This document shows, in pieces, positions 12,101 to 19,891 of a stretch of DNA of 64,000 nt. Numbering within the stretch: the stretch's first letter is position 1; the number at the start of each line of letters is the position of its first letter. This DNA is from a methanogenic archaeon mixed culture ISO4-G1 (GTDB taxonomy: Archaea; Thermoplasmatota; Thermoplasmata; Methanomassiliicoccales; Methanomethylophilaceae): the NCBI GenBank assembly GCA_001563305.1, contig CP013703.1:434001-498000 (forward strand), written 5' to 3'. A program made the translations under genes and the position numbers. The notes beneath the pieces were generated by a model. It was not told the DNA's origin. It saw nothing but the letters and a program-made list of their open reading frames with translations, and made no database searches.

Positions 12101-15100
12101 CGTACCGTAGGGCTCGATGTCCGTTTCCCCGGTGACGGTGAAGTGATACGTGTGCCCTCCGGGTTCGGTGGGATTCATCGTCACGCCGTTCATTCTCAGT
12201 TCCGGAGTGCTCATGTTGAACGCATCCGTCATCGTGAAGGTCAGTTCGTAATTGGTGCCGTAGTCGACAAGGATGTTCGCGCCCGGAACCATAGGTACCG
12301 GCGACTGGCCGGTGATATCCGATAGCGTGACGACGTACCTTTCGCTGGTGGTCGGGACTCTAAGCTCGTACTGGTTCACGGTCCTCTCGTACTGGGCGGT
12401 GTATTCCGCATCGTCGGTGATCGCGTTGACCGCCGGGTCCCATGAGGAGAACGTCCATGTGTACTGGGTGTTGCTGACTGATGCGGGAATAGTCGGTGCC
12501 GGGGGCCTGTTGTTGTGTCTCACATGCGAATCAGAGTATTCAGCCCATGTGAAGTTTCCATTCTCATCCACGGCCGTAACGTAGTTCCACACCGCGGTGT
12601 ACTCGTTCAGAGTCATTCCGCCGATCGTGATGTACGTCTCACCAGTGACCTCGAATTCGAACTTGTCGGTCTCGCCCTGCATCCTGCTGACCGGGGAATC
12701 CTGCAGCCTTACCGTCTTGACCACGGTGATGTTCCCGATGGATTTGGAGTACGGGGCGGTGAGCTCCACCTGGAATCTGAAGGTGGTGCCGTACGCTACA
12801 GTGTACGAGTCGTTGAAGACGGTCAGATTCTCTATGTACTGGTCATCGAGGCTGAAATGCACGGTGTAGCTGATCACGTGGGATTCGAACGTCGCCGTGT
12901 AAATGACGTCCTTGGTGGCCGGGGACACAGCGGGAGCGTCGGGGTCGTTAGATACCCAGCTGTCAAAAGTGTAAGTGTATTGATAAGTCTCCTGTTTCAC
13001 AGGGGTGTTTCCGCGGTATACGGGGGTGGTGCCGTATGATACGCCCTCATCCGTCTGCAGGACCGTATCGCCGTTCTTCCACGTTACTGTGAAGGTCTTT
13101 ATGGACCATTTCGCGAATATGCTGGTGTCCTGTTCGACCATGTCGGAGTCGAAGTCCCATTCCTCGCTGTACAGGGCATCCTTGTACCATCCTACGAAAT
13201 CGTACTCGGTGCATGCGGGATCATCCGGACGTACGGCCTTGTCGAGATACTCGACATCCTGATCGTCCACCTGGACTCCGTGGCCCTGCATCTCGAAGCT
13301 GACGGTGTAGACTTCCGGTACGGAGGAATAGAGGGCTACGAGCGACACGGTTCCAACTGAACCCGCTGGGATCTCGGTGACCAGCGTGTGGGTCTCGTCC
13401 CCTGCAACATACCATCCTTCGAAGGACCAGATGTATCCGTGCTCGGTCTTCGGAGAGACCTTGTCCCCTCTGGGGAGCGTGATCCCGGCAGAGCTGGTGT
13501 ATCTGGTGGGAGGCACGTATTCTGGGATCCACGTACCGGGCGTGGCATCGAGGTTCAGGATGTTGCTCACATCGTTGATCTGCATCCCTTTGGCGGTCTT
13601 GGTCGCGTTATTGGTGTCGGTCCACTTTGTGTTGTCCGGATCGGTGAGTCTCAGGGTCATGTCGTAGTCCCCGATGTCCTTTCCGGAGGCAGCGGTGACT
13701 ACCGTGTAGTAATCGGACTCCGCCGGTACGGCGGTCTGGATCTCCCCGTTGTACGCCTTCTCTACGAACGCGGGCCATTCTATCTCCATCTTATTGATGA
13801 CGAACGTCGTGCTCTTCGACGAGGAATAGTTGTTGATTCCCTGGACGATGACGGTGGCCGTTCCAGCGTTGATGTTGTTCTTGTAATTGTAGACGTAGTC
13901 CCTGTTGTTCTGCAGGGTGTTACCGTTGATGGTGACTCTAGGCGTGGGTGTTATCTCAGAACCGTTGTAGACGGCGTCCGCGACGGCAGCGATGACCACG
14001 CTGTTGCTGTCCAGGCCTATGGCGGTGATGACCACGTTCGTACCGGTTATGACGAACTGGACGAACGTGTACTCGTAGTTGTCCGGATCGAACGTTTCGC
14101 TCTCGTTCAGTGTCAGGCTGGTGACGTCGATTATCTTGTTGACGCCGGCCGAGGCATCCTTGAACGTTGCCGTGTATACCAGGTTCGGGATCTCCCCGTC
14201 GGCCAGACCGTGTATGAACAGGTCCTCCTTCTGTATCGTACAGGATTCGGTCTGCACCAGGTTCTTGGTGCCGTCGTATTCCTTGGAGATCTCCGCGGAC
14301 GAGGATCCCTCGATTAGAAGCGAACGTTTCTCTATGGTCCATGTCAGATGCGCGGTGGTGTTGGAGCCGTCCGTCCAAGTGTACGGGTTGACGGGCGTGA
14401 CATAGATGTCGTACGTGCCGGCATCCTTCATCCGGTTGTCTCCCTCAATGGTGTAGCATTCGGTGGCGTATATCCCCTGATGCATCTGTCCGTCGTAGGT
14501 GTACGATACCGGGGTCGGCATCAGGATATGTCTTCCTTGAATCACCTCCAGATGGACGTCCTCGTTGCGCATCTCGAACTTGAATGTGCCGGAGGATCCG
14601 TCGATGGGCTCTCCGTTCACGTAAACGGCGGCCACATCGTCGCCGGTGGTCTTGGATATGGTTATGTCGACTCCCTTCATGACTGGGAGTCCGGATGATA
14701 CGACGCCGCGGTCGGTGGTGATCTCGAACGTGTCGCCGCTGTAACTGACGGTTCCGCCGTCGACCAGGAATGCCAGACGTGTTCCGATGTCCAGTTTTCC
14801 GATACCGAAGCTGTTCCTGACGTTGATACGGTTGAGGCCTCCCTTGTCCTGGGCATCGTAGTGGCCCCCGACGCAGATGGTCTGGTTACCGGTGGAGAAC
14901 TGAACGGAGTCCCCGATACCGTTGTATGCCGTACCGCCGCCGAAGGTGGCCGGGAAATCCCAGTATTCGGGATTGGCATATGTGGTCCAGATGGCGTTCA
15001 TGGACCCGTCCTTGGCCTTGATGACCGCGTTACCGATCAGCTGCTGGTTATCGTTCAGACCCTCGTCGGATCCGGTCTTCATGGTGGTACCGTCCCTGTA

Positions 15101-16348
15101 GCTGGCGTTGGAGTTGGTGTTGTCGATGAGATACTGTGAATCGTTGTGTCCCGCATGCAGCTGTCCGTCGAACAGCCAAGCGTCGTCCACCAGGTCATGG
15201 AGCGATCCCCACGTGTTCTCCAGGAACAGTTTCACGGGGCTCCTTCCGTTGGCGTATGTGCCGGTGTACGAGTTGCCGTTGAACTTCACTCCGCCCCAGT
15301 ACGCTCCCTGGTCGTCACCCTGTCCAGTCACCCTGAGGCTGGCGGTGCTGCTCCTGGTGACTCCGTCACCTATGGCCAGCTGGGAGTTCTTCGTACCGAT
15401 GACCGTGTAGGCCATCATCTTGTACAGTGTCCACTGGTAGAAGTTCCATACCATGTACTGTCCGCCCTGTACGTCGGCGTTCAGGTTGTTGGCGGACACA
15501 CGAAGCTGGCCGATCGATTTGTATGTGGTGGGGTTCTTTCCCGACTGTGAAACAAGCTTGCCATCGTCGGTGACGTATCCCTCGTAGACCGCCAGGGCCA
15601 GATACGGCTTCACGACGCCGTTCACGATGTGTGCGCGGGCCTCCATGAGGCTCGGGTCCGCACCGTCGTCGATGCCCTCGAAGAAATCCGGTTTGTTGGA
15701 TAGCCATAGATGGGTGCTGTCGGAATGCCAGTATACCGTGGGGATGTACAGCATGATGTTGTAATCCGCGAGGTCGTCAGCAGGGATGTCGTAGTAGCCC
15801 ACGTCGGTGGTCTTACCGGAGTACGCCCCGTTGGGGGTGTCGGTGGATATGATGGCCTGCTTCAGGTTATCGGGATTCAGAATATATGCAATCCTTCCGC
15901 TCTGGGAGGACAGCTTGTGCTCCCCGCCGTTGGTCTGGGTGTTCCCGATGTTGACCGCCGCGTAGAATGAGTTGAAAGGTCCGATCCCGGTGACGTTATC
16001 GAAACTGAAGTAGCTATTGAGATTCGGATTCAGATCTGTGGTGACCTGAGAGATGCGCCCCTGGTTGGTCTCGTATAGTAGGTTCTTGTAGTTGGTGTCC
16101 TCGTAGGGGGAGTAGTGGACCTTGTCCTTATCCCAGTACTCGACACCGGTGAGGGTCTCACCGTGGACTCCGTCTATGGTGACCGCTGAGGTGGTGAGCC
16201 TGTATCCGTAATCCTTGGCTTCAGGGACGATCACGGTGATCCCGGCATCCGACGGGTACGATCCAAAATCGATTATCGAGAACGGGACCGCTATCATGAT
16301 CATGGTGGCCATCACGACGAACAGCGTGCGCCGACCGGCGGATTTCAT
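3161..16348 (-). CDS. Giant secreted, C-terminally membrane-anchored repeat protein (adhesin-like, about 4,395 residues)
   Basis: The start at ATG 16348 gives a typical signal peptide (MKSAGRRTLFVVMATMIMIA); an upstream in-frame start would place 13 hydrophilic residues before it. The first ~600 residues resemble a large surface domain. MBG/YDG-like segments (SYTYDGQMHQ, SKEYDGTKNL) follow, then a run of beta-rich modules of the InlB B-repeat type (YDFVGWYKD, DTSIFAKW). The long middle alternates two module types whose shared signature is 'NxYxVTW...DGT.L...V.YG..P..P' followed by 'YTAxY'. At least six long-period units of roughly 280 residues can be read. Near the C-terminus there is a proline/glutamate linker (EPEPEPIPPEP), a Thr-rich 'NPDGS' stretch and a transmembrane anchor (FIIIAAGCILVVLCAAWIVY) ending in AGKH. 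The gene is likely transcribed alone. Function is inferred as attachment or cell-envelope structure. Confidence 0.85.
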   Translation of the reverse strand: MKSAGRRTLFVVMATMIMIAVPFSIIDFGSYPSDAGITVIVPEAKDYGYRLTTSAVTIDGVHGETLTGVEYWDKDKVHYSPYEDTNYKNLLYETNQGRISQVTTDLNPNLNSYFSFDNVTGIGPFNSFYAAVNIGNTQTNGGEHKLSSQSGRIAYILNPDNLKQAIISTDTPNGAYSGKTTDVGYYDIPADDLADYNIMLYIPTVYWHSDSTHLWLSNKPDFFEGIDDGADPSLMEARAHIVNGVVKPYLALAVYEGYVTDDGKLVSQSGKNPTTYKSIGQLRVSANNLNADVQGGQYMVWNFYQWTLYKMMAYTVIGTKNSQLAIGDGVTRSSTASLRVTGQGDDQGAYWGGVKFNGNSYTGTYANGRSPVKLFLENTWGSLHDLVDDAWLFDGQLHAGHNDSQYLIDNTNSNASYRDGTTMKTGSDEGLNDNQQLIGNAVIKAKDGSMNAIWTTYANPEYWDFPATFGGGTAYNGIGDSVQFSTGNQTICVGGHYDAQDKGGLNRINVRNSFGIGKLDIGTRLAFLVDGGTVSYSGDTFEITTDRGVVSSGLPVMKGVDITISKTTGDDVAAVYVNGEPIDGSSGTFKFEMRNEDVHLEVIQGRHILMPTPVSYTYDGQMHQGIYATECYTIEGDNRMKDAGTYDIYVTPVNPYTWTDGSNTTAHLTWTIEKRSLLIEGSSSAEISKEYDGTKNLVQTESCTIQKEDLFIHGLADGEIPNLVYTATFKDASAGVNKIIDVTSLTLNESETFDPDNYEYTFVQFVITGTNVVITAIGLDSNSVVIAAVADAVYNGSEITPTPRVTINGNTLQNNRDYVYNYKNNINAGTATVIVQGINNYSSSKSTTFVINKMEIEWPAFVEKAYNGEIQTAVPAESDYYTVVTAASGKDIGDYDMTLRLTDPDNTKWTDTNNATKTAKGMQINDVSNILNLDATPGTWIPEYVPPTRYTSSAGITLPRGDKVSPKTEHGYIWSFEGWYVAGDETHTLVTEIPAGSVGTVSLVALYSSVPEVYTVSFEMQGHGVQVDDQDVEYLDKAVRPDDPACTEYDFVGWYKDALYSEEWDFDSDMVEQDTSIFAKWSIKTFTVTWKNGDTVLQTDEGVSYGTTPVYRGNTPVKQETYQYTYTFDSWVSNDPDAPAVSPATKDVIYTATFESHVISYTVHFSLDDQYIENLTVFNDSYTVAYGTTFRFQVELTAPYSKSIGNITVVKTVRLQDSPVSRMQGETDKFEFEVTGETYITIGGMTLNEYTAVWNYVTAVDENGNFTWAEYSDSHVRHNNRPPAPTIPASVSNTQYTWTFSSWDPAVNAITDDAEYTAQYERTVNQYELRVPTTSERYVVTLSDITGQSPVPMVPGANILVDYGTNYELTFTMTDAFNMSTPELRMNGVTMNPTEPGGHTYHFTVTGETDIEPYGTITINMYDVTWKAYDGTALSTTRLPYDAVPSPPEAPVRASTHQYHYDFDKWDADLDNVTVTTPVRADVVYTATYDEVLNQYTVHLPVSPNGTFVFTAITEGYVDYGTTFQFKMNMGAGYTDCLDAIELTGRVWGESFTIDRTSTDGTYNYYSVVVNGDIEIVSVDNISFNTYQVRWTYMDTYGHSVTSDPVTVTHGQTPAVPNTIPASVSNAEYTKTRTGFTPAVGPATGDVTFVATYSDPARNNYALSVPVDTEQFTITLVDVTGGGSTTIVDRENLSVPYGNEYNITITMAAAYSNSHPVLVSQQTDVTLVSGSTYHFTVTGFTEVGVAGQIARNQYTVTWYNWFEGEPTDGDIVAVHTVAHGNLPAPPADPTRSPDVQYSYMFNEWKAITPNFDLDTPVTQNIAFMATYGSILNNYNVSARISNNEPPVHIFSELNANDEVVHVFEGDNGTVSRQYGSTFKFKLHLGEHYTQSMAQAQVYATHGATKTLLVSTGTLNGDNVYEFEVAGDTSITVENITLNTYRVTWNYEDTYGHASSTYSDIRYGQMARTPNGIPATLSNAQYTKTLTGWLSDTEPAHGLAVVTGNITYIAQYSAPTVNTYTLAVPDSSPPTLTIALYRLVDEQYVPVDISGSMTFPYGTQFRVVVDMGDAFDKTMISFADNGVAIAPLEQGGKTYEFTLTEDKNITIAGNPTRNSYQVRWYSESTLLYTESSVIYGAEPAYPGLSLPTKDSTASLVYTFNKWVIKGTVDDLPDTITADYDFEATYTSAPRTYHITLPTSEHYTIAPKTGSSVDTPWNEDFIFIFTSASNIEAFDFYLDGVAIDRPTLIEGSYQYTIENVTADKTLSVVDHSQTTFDVIWKNGETILYSQKVTYGDRSAYPGQTDPTKDSDTEHVYSFTGWSKDSDEKPDVGEAVTANVIYTAMFSSSARHYTVSFQGSASNAYTFTPLNPTSVAYDGTFRFTLQMGEMYTQCIGTVEVIPKINDVPGEALVHTSLENGVRSFSITVQSDVLITISGIRPNSYTVTWNYKVDATTDDSTTTTVYHGAPAQAPGNIPQTITSVDTVWTFTGWDPAPGTITGPGVVYNAVYEETDRLCSVSVPGYNPRFTINLWEKMGDELEVVNERTFSAAYNSQYRVQIVMDAAFDQHPPVLKKNGADMTLVAENTYDFTVLGDSNIGLSGQLTINTYTVTWIVNDTQTVTEEHVEYGATPAYPNTIRPNYPSTQQYSYTFNEWEPVTEGVSITTPVTQDVTYRATYTPVLNQYTVSLQSSDDFTLAHEGPLTVDYGTEFTIQLTLSAKFTQSLNAARLSATVNGVTEDMEDTGTISGSVKTFTFTVEEDVFISVNHLSPNTYSVTWQYRVGDTTVVTTEPESYVYNRPPQPPTIENAVTDGAVTYTFTGWDHALSPITADTDFVACYDEVPAQHRMTLIDDAEPFYLELYRIADGQDPEQIDISTERSFLVDYGSEYHIKLVLTAAYNNSTPFLVGQGRLPLVQDTTDTYRFVMGTSDVHIDVGGMIRKNVYVLTWNNYDGTEISSREVEHGAIPSYTSAAPTKASTVQYSYVHDGWTSSITGETYETPTAPVTANTTYTAHFNQVVNQYTVSFQNSEDFILTPVGNPTVDYNSTLTFTLQITNSRYTQSITSATAWKTQGGETTQLAAGTVSQGVKTFQMQVTGNALITIQNLRINTYQITWVYLDGDLQETSTTTTAIHGPVPAPPNFDTVVENESTRKTFTSWSPTLQSATENTTYTAQYDTEAVEYDVSRPMSTGQFTVTLNKKVGEVLTPENRPSFSAAYGTRYVITVEMAAPFSNSAISIKINDVEKTNQTVGSVSYEFVVTEDTAVGIGGRIGINMYDVTWVSEGNVIKIQTVGHGTTARYPDSDPTKAPTDANVYTFTSWTSDSQAVAYGGPITEDVTFTANFESSARPYTVLWRDYDGTVLHTATVNYGVLPDEPDDPVRDEDAVNRYAFNHWTPEVAAVSGDVSYTAVYTATPLKVTITWKNYNGAILRVDTNFPTGNTPSYEGAIPVRPADAQYTYTFDSWLPALDGVDRDMEYTAQYSGVLNQYTIRWADENGVLLDTSTVDYGQMPAYPGQTNPTKEADVQYTYTFRGWSPDLTEVTGETTYFAVYDATVNKYDVTWVSYDGSVLKVDKIEYGSTPVYSGVSPMKIQPAHYKHTWVGWDRAIVPVEGDATYTAVFEQSIYDVTVTVRATELPDLDHGTVENAGTVTVDSNSVLRVSENTLTIEGTAYTFTAIPNEVEGQYNVFISWYVGDNVVSDGDMLSQDITVIEARFASIPAGASLSISTYIGSEGMGNFTVDANPELPYLSVSDIDVGSMIELDNENNIHVDGHVIAAVPLELRSANISFDGWTYMATGTEVHTGDRITSLTAIGARFTLVADDVTVTWKDHDGTILREDTVPYGSMPEYGAIPVRQAETINDVEHVYIFTSWSVEGIPTEISSATADIEYTACYRDFTDTVLITVDLNGGSSEVVTENNGWYYDPTTRMYYKEYAKSDDPLDLGTATKEEGLHYTYEFNIWVGPTGQETVPNTAAFAHYRADFTEVAKQYTVTFNANGGTVSGNSTKTLVYNQQFGNLPGAYWTDYAFLGWYTDPSEGACITSSTVFTEAYDMTLYAHWEYVEPEPEPIPPEPTHTEETEVIVNPDGSVTTITTETTQNPDGSSIHKVTETTENTDGTKTENVIQQDTDANGNVTTTTTEKHTAADGTYNSEETTELPDGAKVIVDYKGDSQSETISSDVQVDVGEAPRVSDDVAGVINEKISEVVETEQDPHIVIISENSTAIPKSVIDNVIAGNGSLTYIENENELYFTAETLNGIGLPDVESMLSIIQVDTPEEYKDVLPENTKVFEIRMTVDDTEYHELFVSPVKVTIKYPLSEQQNPANIQVFYLGTEGQEKMDFEYIDGFVVFYIPHMSLYSVEYIEDAPIADESDYTFIIIAAGCILVVLCAAWIVYAGKH

Positions 16349-16818
16349 AGGACCACCCTGTCCTGTCCATAGCCCAGGCTGAAGCATTCGTCAATCGTTG
16401 ATGAATGGCAACACCGCCCATTGCCGTGATTCTCGTTTTTCGAAGTGATTTCCAACCACCGTTCTGTACTTTTCAATCGGCTGATTGTTCATCCAATCAA
16501 GCGGCCTTATTCTTCCTTAGGGCGCTTATCTGGGTATATCCCAGTTGGATGGTTTTGTATTCGCTATTTTGCTGCCTAATATATATTTTGCTTTTCTTAG
16601 GACGGTAGATAGAAAAGAGCCGTCGCAAGGGTATGTTTGAAAGGTATAGGTCATCCAGACAATCGTCGAACATTTGGGATTAAGTCTATAATCGAATAGG
16701 GGTTTCGACATATAGTGACAGGGATCGGCGGATAGTATTGGGACTCGCGGAGAGGCCCGCGGAAGGACATCCGGCGTCCGTAACAGTATTTTTATAGTTC
16801 CCCTTAATTCGCTTGCCT
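16349..16818. other. Non-coding region between the giant adhesin gene and the Sec61-beta gene
   Basis: This 470-bp stretch separates divergent genes. A minus-strand TATA candidate (AAATATATATT, 16588-16578) could serve the giant gene, which would give it a leader of about 200 nt. The right end holds the Sec61-beta promoter. Small open frames here have no codon bias or recognisable product. I see no RNA gene. Confidence 0.5.
16786..16800 (+). promoter_or_regulatory. TATA promoter of the Sec61-beta gene (leaderless)
   Basis: The TATA-like element TATTTTTATAG (16788-16798) ends 20 bp before the ATG at 16819. That is the spacing of an archaeal promoter whose transcript starts at or next to the start codon. 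No ribosome site is visible, consistent with a leaderless mRNA. Confidence 0.6.
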
Positions 16819-16983
16819 ATGGCAAAAAAGAACGACAGCGGATTCCAGTCATCTGCAGGTCTGATGAGATACTTCGACGTCGAGAACGAGAAGGGTCTCA
16901 AGCTCAGCCCCTACGCTATCATCGGAATCGCTATCGCGGTCATCGTCATCGTCGAGGTCTGCTCGGTATTCTTCTCCATCTGA
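16819..16983 (+). CDS. Preprotein translocase subunit Sec61-beta (SecG-like), 54 aa
   Basis: This short gene encodes 54 residues. The cytosolic N-terminus contains SGFQSSAGLMRYFD, the typical 'AGLMRYF' signature of archaeal Sec61-beta. It is followed by ENEKGLKLSPY and one C-terminal transmembrane helix (AIIGIAIAVIVIVEVC). Sec61-beta is the small tail-anchored subunit of the SecYEG/Sec61 channel through which the many secreted proteins of this window would pass. Length and layout are as expected for the family. It is flanked by unrelated genes and has its own promoter. Confidence 0.93.
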   Translation: MAKKNDSGFQSSAGLMRYFDVENEKGLKLSPYAIIGIAIAVIVIVEVCSVFFSI

Positions 16984-17019
16984 ATATTTGGATTTAACAA
17001 CATCACTGATGATCACAAC

Positions 17020-18390
17020 TCAGTACATATCGTCCGGTGTCAGTAGTTCGGTTCTTGACGATTCCGCGTATTCCCTAAGTTCTTCGGTGAATCCTGAGCG
17101 GGAGAAGATGCAGTATCTTTTGTTCAAGCAGTTCTTGAGGGATCCGGCGGCTTTTTCCAGTTCCCTCATCTCTCTGATGCCTGTCTCCTTGTTGCGGAAC
17201 TTGCATTCGCAGACCAGATGGAACTCACCTTGCCCGTCATCGCATAATGCTATGACATCAATATCCGTGATTCCGTCATCGGTCTTTCCCCACCATGTGC
17301 CGATCACCTTGCACCTATGATTCTCGCGGATGTACTGTCTGCAGATTTCTTCGAAACCCTGTCCGTAGAAGGTCTGTAATTGGGGCAGTATGATCTCATA
17401 TGCGGAATCCTTGTCCTGATCGGCAACGGCGGATGAATTGGGCATGAGCACTTCGTTGCTGAACCTGATGAGGTTGTCCGTGATTCTGAAGATCTTTTCC
17501 TTTTTGTTTGCGCCACATATGGGGTTCAGCGGGGTCACGACCCCGATAGTTTCCATGTTTTTGAGATTCAGGTAGCAGTTCTCCTTGGATTGCCCCGTGC
17601 ATTCCGCAATCTCCTTTCCGGAAACATGGCCGTCGGAGATCGCCCGCAGGATGGCCAGGTTGGTGGAGGCGGGCTCCAGTTCCCTGGAGACTATGTAGTT
17701 GGCTTCCTCCCTCAGGGGTGCATAAGGGCCGAGGAAGTTGTTCTTCACGCATTCCTCCAGTGTATCCTCGCTCATCATCAGGTGGTAGAGGGGGATGCCC
17801 CCGATAATCGAATATAATCTCATCATGTCGGATTCCGACATGCCGGGATGGAATGGTCTGCAGGTTCTGTATGAGAGCGGTTCAATCTTCATCGGACCTA
17901 TGAAACGCTTGTAGAGTGCACCCTTTCCGTCAGTCAGGATCTTCTCCATCATCTTTATCGCGGAACCGCAAATGATGAGGAACGCATCCATCTGCTGGAG
18001 CTCGTGATCTATGAACATCTGCAGGTAGGAATTTGAGCTAGGATCCTGTTCACACAGGTACGTGTACTCGTCTATCACGATAACGAGACGACCGCTCTCA
18101 GACTGCAACCCTTTCAGACGCTCGAGGATGTTGTTGAAATCTCCGGAGTCATGATCCCTTCTGATATTCAGAAATCTGTCCAGAGATTCGTCGAAAGACC
18201 TGATCGAATCCGCATATGAGTTCTCCACAGCGGTGAGTACGATATGCGGTTTCCCTCTGCAGAACTCTTGGACGAGGAACGTCTTGCCAACACGGCGTCT
18301 TCCCCAGATGGCCAGGGTCTTGATCCCAGGTTTGGAGTATCTGCGCTCCATCTCCTCCAATTCAAGCTGCCTGCCGATGAGTTCCGTCAT
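17020..18390 (-). CDS. Archaeal-type P-loop ATPase with C-terminal DUF234-like domain
   Basis: The protein has 456 residues. Walker A is GRRRVGKT near residue 31 and Walker B is LVIVIDEYTYL near residue 103. A winged-helix-like middle segment (SGKEIAECTGQSKENCYLNL) follows. The C-terminal part has the DIDVIALCDDG and LVCECKF pattern of the nuclease-like fold seen in DUF234 proteins of the archaeal ATPase family. It is related to, but distinct from, the AAA/DUF4143 genes in this window. The native role is unknown; the DNA-binding and nuclease-like parts suggest a DNA-linked or regulatory function. A striking array of 9-bp half-sites separated by T-runs lies just upstream (18428-18480). Confidence 0.85.
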   Translation of the reverse strand: MTELIGRQLELEEMERRYSKPGIKTLAIWGRRRVGKTFLVQEFCRGKPHIVLTAVENSYADSIRSFDESLDRFLNIRRDHDSGDFNNILERLKGLQSESGRLVIVIDEYTYLCEQDPSSNSYLQMFIDHELQQMDAFLIICGSAIKMMEKILTDGKGALYKRFIGPMKIEPLSYRTCRPFHPGMSESDMMRLYSIIGGIPLYHLMMSEDTLEECVKNNFLGPYAPLREEANYIVSRELEPASTNLAILRAISDGHVSGKEIAECTGQSKENCYLNLKNMETIGVVTPLNPICGANKKEKIFRITDNLIRFSNEVLMPNSSAVADQDKDSAYEIILPQLQTFYGQGFEEICRQYIRENHRCKVIGTWWGKTDDGITDIDVIALCDDGQGEFHLVCECKFRNKETGIREMRELEKAAGSLKNCLNKRYCIFSRSGFTEELREYAESSRTELLTPDDMY

Positions 18391-18427
18391 GCATCGTGCT
18401 ATGCTTCGCGGATAGATAAGGATTACG

Positions 18428-18480
18428 ATAGTGTAGTTTTTTCTACATTATTTTTTATTATGTAATTTTTTCTACACTAT
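18428..18480. repeat. Array of 9-bp inverted half-sites with T-run spacers upstream of the DUF234-type ATPase
   Basis: The segment reads ATAGTGTAG, six T, CTACATTAT, five T, ATTATGTAA, six T, CTACACTAT. Outer arms 18428-18436 and 18472-18480 are exact reverse complements, and the inner arms are near matches. Two spaced inverted repeats are thus stacked in tandem about 40 bp before the start codon, as expected for an operator bound by dimers. Confidence 0.85.
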
Positions 18481-18528
18481 TTTTCGGATGGGCAGAACGA
18501 CCTTTTTCGAAGGATATGTTGGATACGA

Positions 18529-19818
18529 TCAGATCTCGTCCTCTGCCACGATCCTGTAGGTGTCCTGATACTTCTTCTTGAACAGTATGGACAGGATGGG
18601 CGGCGCGATTATGGTGGTTGCCACGGACATCATGACCACTACGGAGTACAGGTCCCCGCTCATGACGCCGGCGTTGAGACCGATCGAGGCGATGATGATA
18701 CCGACCTCTCCCCTGGGCATCATTCCCACACCGATGATGTTGAACGACGACCTGTCTATGGTCTTGTCCCCGAGCCTTGCCCCGAGTCCGCATCCGATGT
18801 ACTTGGTGGCCATCGCCAGGAGGACGACTATCACTGTCAGTATGATCACCGAGACCTCGGTGAGTGCGGAGAGGTCCACCATCAGTCCGACGTTCACGAA
18901 GAAGAACGTTATCATGAACGACGTGATGGCCTCGACCTTGGTCTCCAGCTCCCATTCCCATGCGTAATCGGCGAACATCATCCCGGCGAGGAACGCACCG
19001 ATGATCGCGGCCAGCCCGATGTACTCGGCCAGGAAGGCCATCCCGAGACATACGATGATGGCCAGGATCAGCTTGTTGTAGGTGTACGGGACCTTGCCTG
19101 CGGCCCTGGTCCTCGCGTTCCTGTCGTCGAAGAAGTCGTAGATCCCCGGCACGACGTATTTCGCCGCCGCGATCGCGAGCAGGACGAACGCCACCGCCTT
19201 GATTATGATGAGGGCGAGGTCGGCGATGTCCAGATTGCCTCCGGAGCTGCTCATCCCCTGCACTATGGCCAGGACGATCATGCCGAGTACGTCGTCTATG
19301 ACGGCTGCAGCGATGATGATACGGGATTCCTTGACCTCCATGAGCCTCATGTCCTTGATGATACGGGCGGTGATACCGACTGATGTGGCCACCATCGCCG
19401 CGCCCATGAACATGGCGCTGTTCATGTCATGGCCTCCGACCGCCATGATGAGGGAGAGTCCGGCCACGAACGGGAGGATGACTCCCAGGAGCGCCGTGAG
19501 GAACGCGGCCTTACCGGATCCCAGGAGATCCTTGACCTTGGTCTCCAGTCCGACCGAGAACAGCAGGAAGATGACCCCCAGCTCCGCCAGGGTGTAGATG
19601 ACGGTGTAGGTCTCGCTCCTGGTCTCCGTCGTGAACCAGATACCCAAGATGTCCTTCATGAAGGACGAATCCCCGATGGTAATGTTGGCGATGACGATAC
19701 CCACAAGGATCTCACCTATGAGCCCGGGGAGTCCAACCCTTCCGAAGACGGTGGATCCGATACGGGCCATGATGTAGATGACGGTCATGGTCAGCAGTAC
19801 CTGCAGGAGAAGTTCCAT
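18529..19818 (-). CDS. CPA2-family Na+(K+)/H+ antiporter
   Basis: The protein has 429 residues and about 12-13 hydrophobic segments from the first residues on, the layout of the KefB/NapA-type exchanger family. The conserved core has AAAVIDDVLGMIVLAIV, whose paired aspartates are the cation/proton binding site of electrogenic CPA2 exchangers. The segment GLPGLIGEILVGIVIAN matches the conserved first unwound helix region. No C-terminal TrkA-N or TrkA-C regulatory domain is present. It probably exports Na+ in exchange for H+ and so adjusts the ion gradients that drive methanogen bioenergetics. A TATA-like TTTTTATATTTCC lies about 25 bp before ATG 19818, consistent with a leaderless transcript. 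Confidence 0.9.
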   Translation of the reverse strand: MELLLQVLLTMTVIYIMARIGSTVFGRVGLPGLIGEILVGIVIANITIGDSSFMKDILGIWFTTETRSETYTVIYTLAELGVIFLLFSVGLETKVKDLLGSGKAAFLTALLGVILPFVAGLSLIMAVGGHDMNSAMFMGAAMVATSVGITARIIKDMRLMEVKESRIIIAAAVIDDVLGMIVLAIVQGMSSSGGNLDIADLALIIIKAVAFVLLAIAAAKYVVPGIYDFFDDRNARTRAAGKVPYTYNKLILAIIVCLGMAFLAEYIGLAAIIGAFLAGMMFADYAWEWELETKVEAITSFMITFFFVNVGLMVDLSALTEVSVIILTVIVVLLAMATKYIGCGLGARLGDKTIDRSSFNIIGVGMMPRGEVGIIIASIGLNAGVMSGDLYSVVVMMSVATTIIAPPILSILFKKKYQDTYRIVAEDEI

Positions 19819-19891
19819 GTCTCTGGATATCTGTTGGAAATATAAAAAAGTAAGAAGGAAAAGGTTTGGTTGGAAGAAGTTTGCTACGAAT

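Noticed and set aside
16686-16901. 71-codon minus-strand frame over the Sec61-beta gene
   Set aside because: Sec61-beta on the other strand has clear family motifs and its own promoter.
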